This document shows, in pieces, positions 7,341 to 9,190 of a DNA stretch of 9,190 bases. The notes beneath the pieces were generated by a model. It searched no databases, was not told the origin of the DNA, and saw only the letters and a list, made by a program, of their open reading frames with translations. The position numbers and the translations under genes are program-made. This DNA is from an uncultured Verrucomicrobiales bacterium (GTDB lineage: Bacteria > Verrucomicrobiota > Verrucomicrobiia > Verrucomicrobiales > Akkermansiaceae). How positions within the stretch are numbered: position 1 is the stretch's first letter; every line of letters starts with the position of its first letter. The stretch is taken from assembly GCA_937916135.1 (NCBI GenBank), contig CALFTQ010000141.1:1-9190 (forward strand), in the 5' to 3' direction.

Positions 7341-7357
7341 TTGGCACGGTTTTTGCT
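7341..7357 (+). promoter_or_regulatory. Sigma-54 (-24/-12) promoter of glnN
   Basis: TTGGCACGGTTTTTGCT matches TGGCACG-N4-TTGCW at every fixed position, with GG (7343-7344) and GC (7355-7356) separated by exactly 10 bp. The predicted start is near 7368, inside AGTAGAG, a sequence also present at the predicted gltB start. The leader to ATG 7405 is about 37 nt and carries a good Shine-Dalgarno. The element is identical to the one facing the other way in front of gltB, so both genes should respond to the same sigma factor with similar strength. Confidence 0.94.
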
Positions 7358-7392
7358 TGTGAAAAAAGTAGAGCCACCGGCTCGACCAAACA

Positions 7393-7399
7393 AAGGAAG
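7393..7399 (+). promoter_or_regulatory. Ribosome binding site of glnN
   Basis: AAGGAAG ends 5 nt before ATG 7405, with the AAGGA core 7 nt before it. This fixes the start codon. It is the only clear Shine-Dalgarno in the window: gltB, the activator and the acetyltransferase show none as good. Confidence 0.8.
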
Positions 7400-7404
7400 A
7401 AACC

Positions 7405-9190
7405 ATGAGAAATCTCAATCGCCAGAACGCAATAAGAGACATATCCACATCGAAGAGCCCGATTGTCCCGGATTCAGTACAAGCCGGCATAGCCGATTAC
7501 GGCTGTGACGTGTTCAACGCCGAGGTTATGCGCGACTACCTGCCCAAGGAAACGTGCAGCAAATTATTACAGACCATTGAGAAGGGAAAGCCGCTCAATC
7601 CTGCGATTGCCGGAGATGTGGCACATGCCATGAAGGAATGGGCCGTGGCCAGGGGCGCAACCAGCTATACCCACTGGTTTCAGCCGCTCACCGGAGGGAC
7701 TGCCGAAAAACATGATTCTTTTCTGGAGCCAAGTGGCAGCAAGGCCCTGTTTGCGTTTTCCGGCAAGAACCTCATCATAGGCGAGCCGGATGCCTCCAGC
7801 TTCCCCTCCGGTGGCCTCCGCTCCACGTTCGAAGCGCGCGGTTACACGGCATGGGACCCGACCAGCCCGGCCTTTATCAAGCGGCATGACAATGGCGCCA
7901 CGCTCTGTATTCCCACGGCCTTCTGCAGTTATACCGGTGATGCGCTGGATAAGAAGACACCGCTGCTGCGCTCCATTCAGGCTCTTTCGGCTGCCACCCG
8001 GCGCCTGATGCAGTGCTTCGGCTGCTCCGGCAATGGCAAGGTGACTGTCACGCTGGGTGTGGAGCAGGAGTATTTCCTCATCGATAAGCACTTTTTCCTG
8101 CTGAGACCGGACCTCATCCAGACCGGCAGAACCCTGTTCGGCGCACCGCCCGCCAAGCACCAGCAGCTGGAAGACCACTATTTCGGCGCCATCCGTCCGC
8201 GCGTGCTCAACTTTATGAGCGATGTGGAGCAGACCCTCTGGAAGCTGGGTATTCCGGCCAAGACCCGGCATAACGAAGTGGCTCCGGCGCAATTTGAGCT
8301 GGCTCCCGTCTTTGAGGAGGTGAACCTGGCCTGCGACCACAATATGCTGGTGATGGAAATATTGCGGCAGACGGCCGAGAAGCACGGTTTTGTCTGCCTG
8401 CTGCATGAGAAACCCTTTGCAGGAGTGAATGGTTCGGGTAAGCACAATAACTGGAGCATCAATTATGAAGGCAGGAACCTGCTCAACCCCGGCAGCAATC
8501 CGCAGGATGATGCTATCTTCCTGACGGTGCTGTGCGCCATTATTGAAGCCGTTGACCTTCACGCCGATTTGCTCAGAGCGGCTGTAAGCGGAGCCGGCAA
8601 TGACCACCGACTCGGCGCCAATGAAGCACCTCCGGCCATTATTTCCATGTATCTGGGTGACCAACTGCAAGCCATTCTGGAACAATTGGAACAGGGCAGC
8701 GTGCAGAATGCCGCTGATATTGCCCCCATGAAGGTCGGCGTGGATACCCTGCCGCCTCTTCCTCGAGATGCCACCGATCGTAATCGCACCAGTCCTTTCG
8801 CCTTCACCGGCAATAAGTTCGAGTTCCGAGCGCCGGGCGCAAGCCAATCATGTTCCGGTGCTAACATCATTCTCAATGTGATTGTGGCGGAAGCCTTTGA
8901 CCGCATGTCCGATTTCCTCTCCGGGGTAACGAAATCGGATTTCCATGAGAACCTGCAAGCCCACCTGCAAGCCATACTAAAGGAACATAAGCGCATCATT
9001 TTCAATGGCGACGGCTATACAACAAATTGGTTGGAAGAGGCCACCCGACGGGGGCTGCCGCATACCCGCACCACGATGGAATCGCTCAAATGTCTGACGA
9101 CACCGAACAACGTTCAGCTATTCGAGAAGTACCGAGTCTTCAGCCGTCGCGAACTGGAATCCCGTTTCGAGGTCGGGTTGGAAGATTACC
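7405..9190 (+). CDS. glnN: Type III glutamine synthetase (GlnN), 3' end missing
   Basis: The frame stays open from ATG 7405 to the window edge (595 complete codons). It encodes the ATP-dependent ligase that makes glutamine from glutamate and ammonia, GltB's partner in the GS-GOGAT cycle. The N-terminal GSIII-specific region contains VFNAEVMRDYLP (44-55) and THWFQPLTGGTAEKHDSF (90-107). Catalytic-core motifs follow: GVEQEYF (218-224, metal-binding glutamates), KTRHNEVAPAQFELAP (287-302), HEKPFAGVNGSGKHNNWS (334-351), and RNRTSPFAFTGNKFEFR (459-475), the conserved ATP/glutamate-binding stretch of this family. FNGDGY begins at 533. Known GSIII enzymes have about 700-730 residues, so roughly the last 110-135 are outside the window. 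GSIII differs from GSI in lacking the adenylylation tyrosine motif, so transcriptional control weighs more. A sigma-54 promoter at 7341-7357 and a good ribosome binding site precede it. No frameshift or internal stop was found on full translation. Confidence 0.97.
   Translation, partial: MRNLNRQNAIRDISTSKSPIVPDSVQAGIADYGCDVFNAEVMRDYLPKETCSKLLQTIEKGKPLNPAIAGDVAHAMKEWAVARGATSYTHWFQPLTGGTAEKHDSFLEPSGSKALFAFSGKNLIIGEPDASSFPSGGLRSTFEARGYTAWDPTSPAFIKRHDNGATLCIPTAFCSYTGDALDKKTPLLRSIQALSAATRRLMQCFGCSGNGKVTVTLGVEQEYFLIDKHFFLLRPDLIQTGRTLFGAPPAKHQQLEDHYFGAIRPRVLNFMSDVEQTLWKLGIPAKTRHNEVAPAQFELAPVFEEVNLACDHNMLVMEILRQTAEKHGFVCLLHEKPFAGVNGSGKHNNWSINYEGRNLLNPGSNPQDDAIFLTVLCAIIEAVDLHADLLRAAVSGAGNDHRLGANEAPPAIISMYLGDQLQAILEQLEQGSVQNAADIAPMKVGVDTLPPLPRDATDRNRTSPFAFTGNKFEFRAPGASQSCSGANIILNVIVAEAFDRMSDFLSGVTKSDFHENLQAHLQAILKEHKRIIFNGDGYTTNWLEEATRRGLPHTRTTMESLKCLTTPNNVQLFEKYRVFSRRELESRFEVGLEDY

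Noticed and set aside
7028..7404. Classic NifA enhancer TGT-N10-ACA in the divergent spacer
   Set aside because: Each TGT in the central spacer was checked and none has ACA 10 bp later. The closest is TGT-N8-ACA at 7198-7211.
7567..8847. 426-codon open frame on the minus strand opposite glnN
   Set aside because: It is entirely antisense to a frame whose translation is unmistakably type III glutamine synthetase. Its own product has no recognisable domain; it is open because of the codon bias of glnN.

Overview
The window is bacterial chromosomal DNA built around nitrogen assimilation. It holds three complete genes on the minus strand and one gene on the plus strand that is cut by the right edge. 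The two ammonia-assimilation genes are divergent: the glutamate synthase large subunit (gltB) reads left and a type III glutamine synthetase (glnN) reads right, across a gene-free region of about 380 bp. Immediately behind gltB, in the same direction, lies a NifA-type sigma-54 activator (GAF, AAA+, Fis-type HTH). Further left, after an AT-rich spacer of 443 bp, is a small GNAT acetyltransferase gene on the minus strand.

The gltB-glnN spacer is the most informative part. Both genes are preceded by textbook -24/-12 sigma-54 promoters (TTGGCACGG-N3-TTGCT, with the exact GG-N10-GC spacing). These lie in a perfect 21-bp inverted repeat, and the similarity continues into the predicted transcription starts. 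Halfway between the promoters is an AT-rich cluster of TTACA/TGTAA half-sites arranged as inverted repeats. This is where a shared enhancer for a bacterial enhancer-binding protein would be expected. The activator gene has its own sigma-70-type extended -10 promoter whose predicted start is only about 5 nt from its first ATG. The simplest reading, which is inference, is a self-contained GS-GOGAT regulon: a NifA-like activator binds one central enhancer and fires two divergent sigma-54 promoters.

Layout: 1-70, a short inverted repeat between T-runs; 71-607, GNAT acetyltransferase (-); 608-1050, AT-rich spacer with a nested palindrome; 1051-2559, sigma-54 activator (-); 2560-2605, promoter; 2606-7021, gltB (-); 7022-7404, divergent regulatory region; 7405-9190, glnN (+, 3' end missing). 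No gltD, no RNA gene, no CRISPR array and no insertion sequence was seen.

The organism cannot be named from the sequence. The core genes look GC-rich and the left 1 kb looks clearly AT-richer. Type III glutamine synthetase together with sigma-54 control is compatible with Verrucomicrobiota/Lentisphaerota-type or other GSIII-bearing bacteria, but this is a weak guess.
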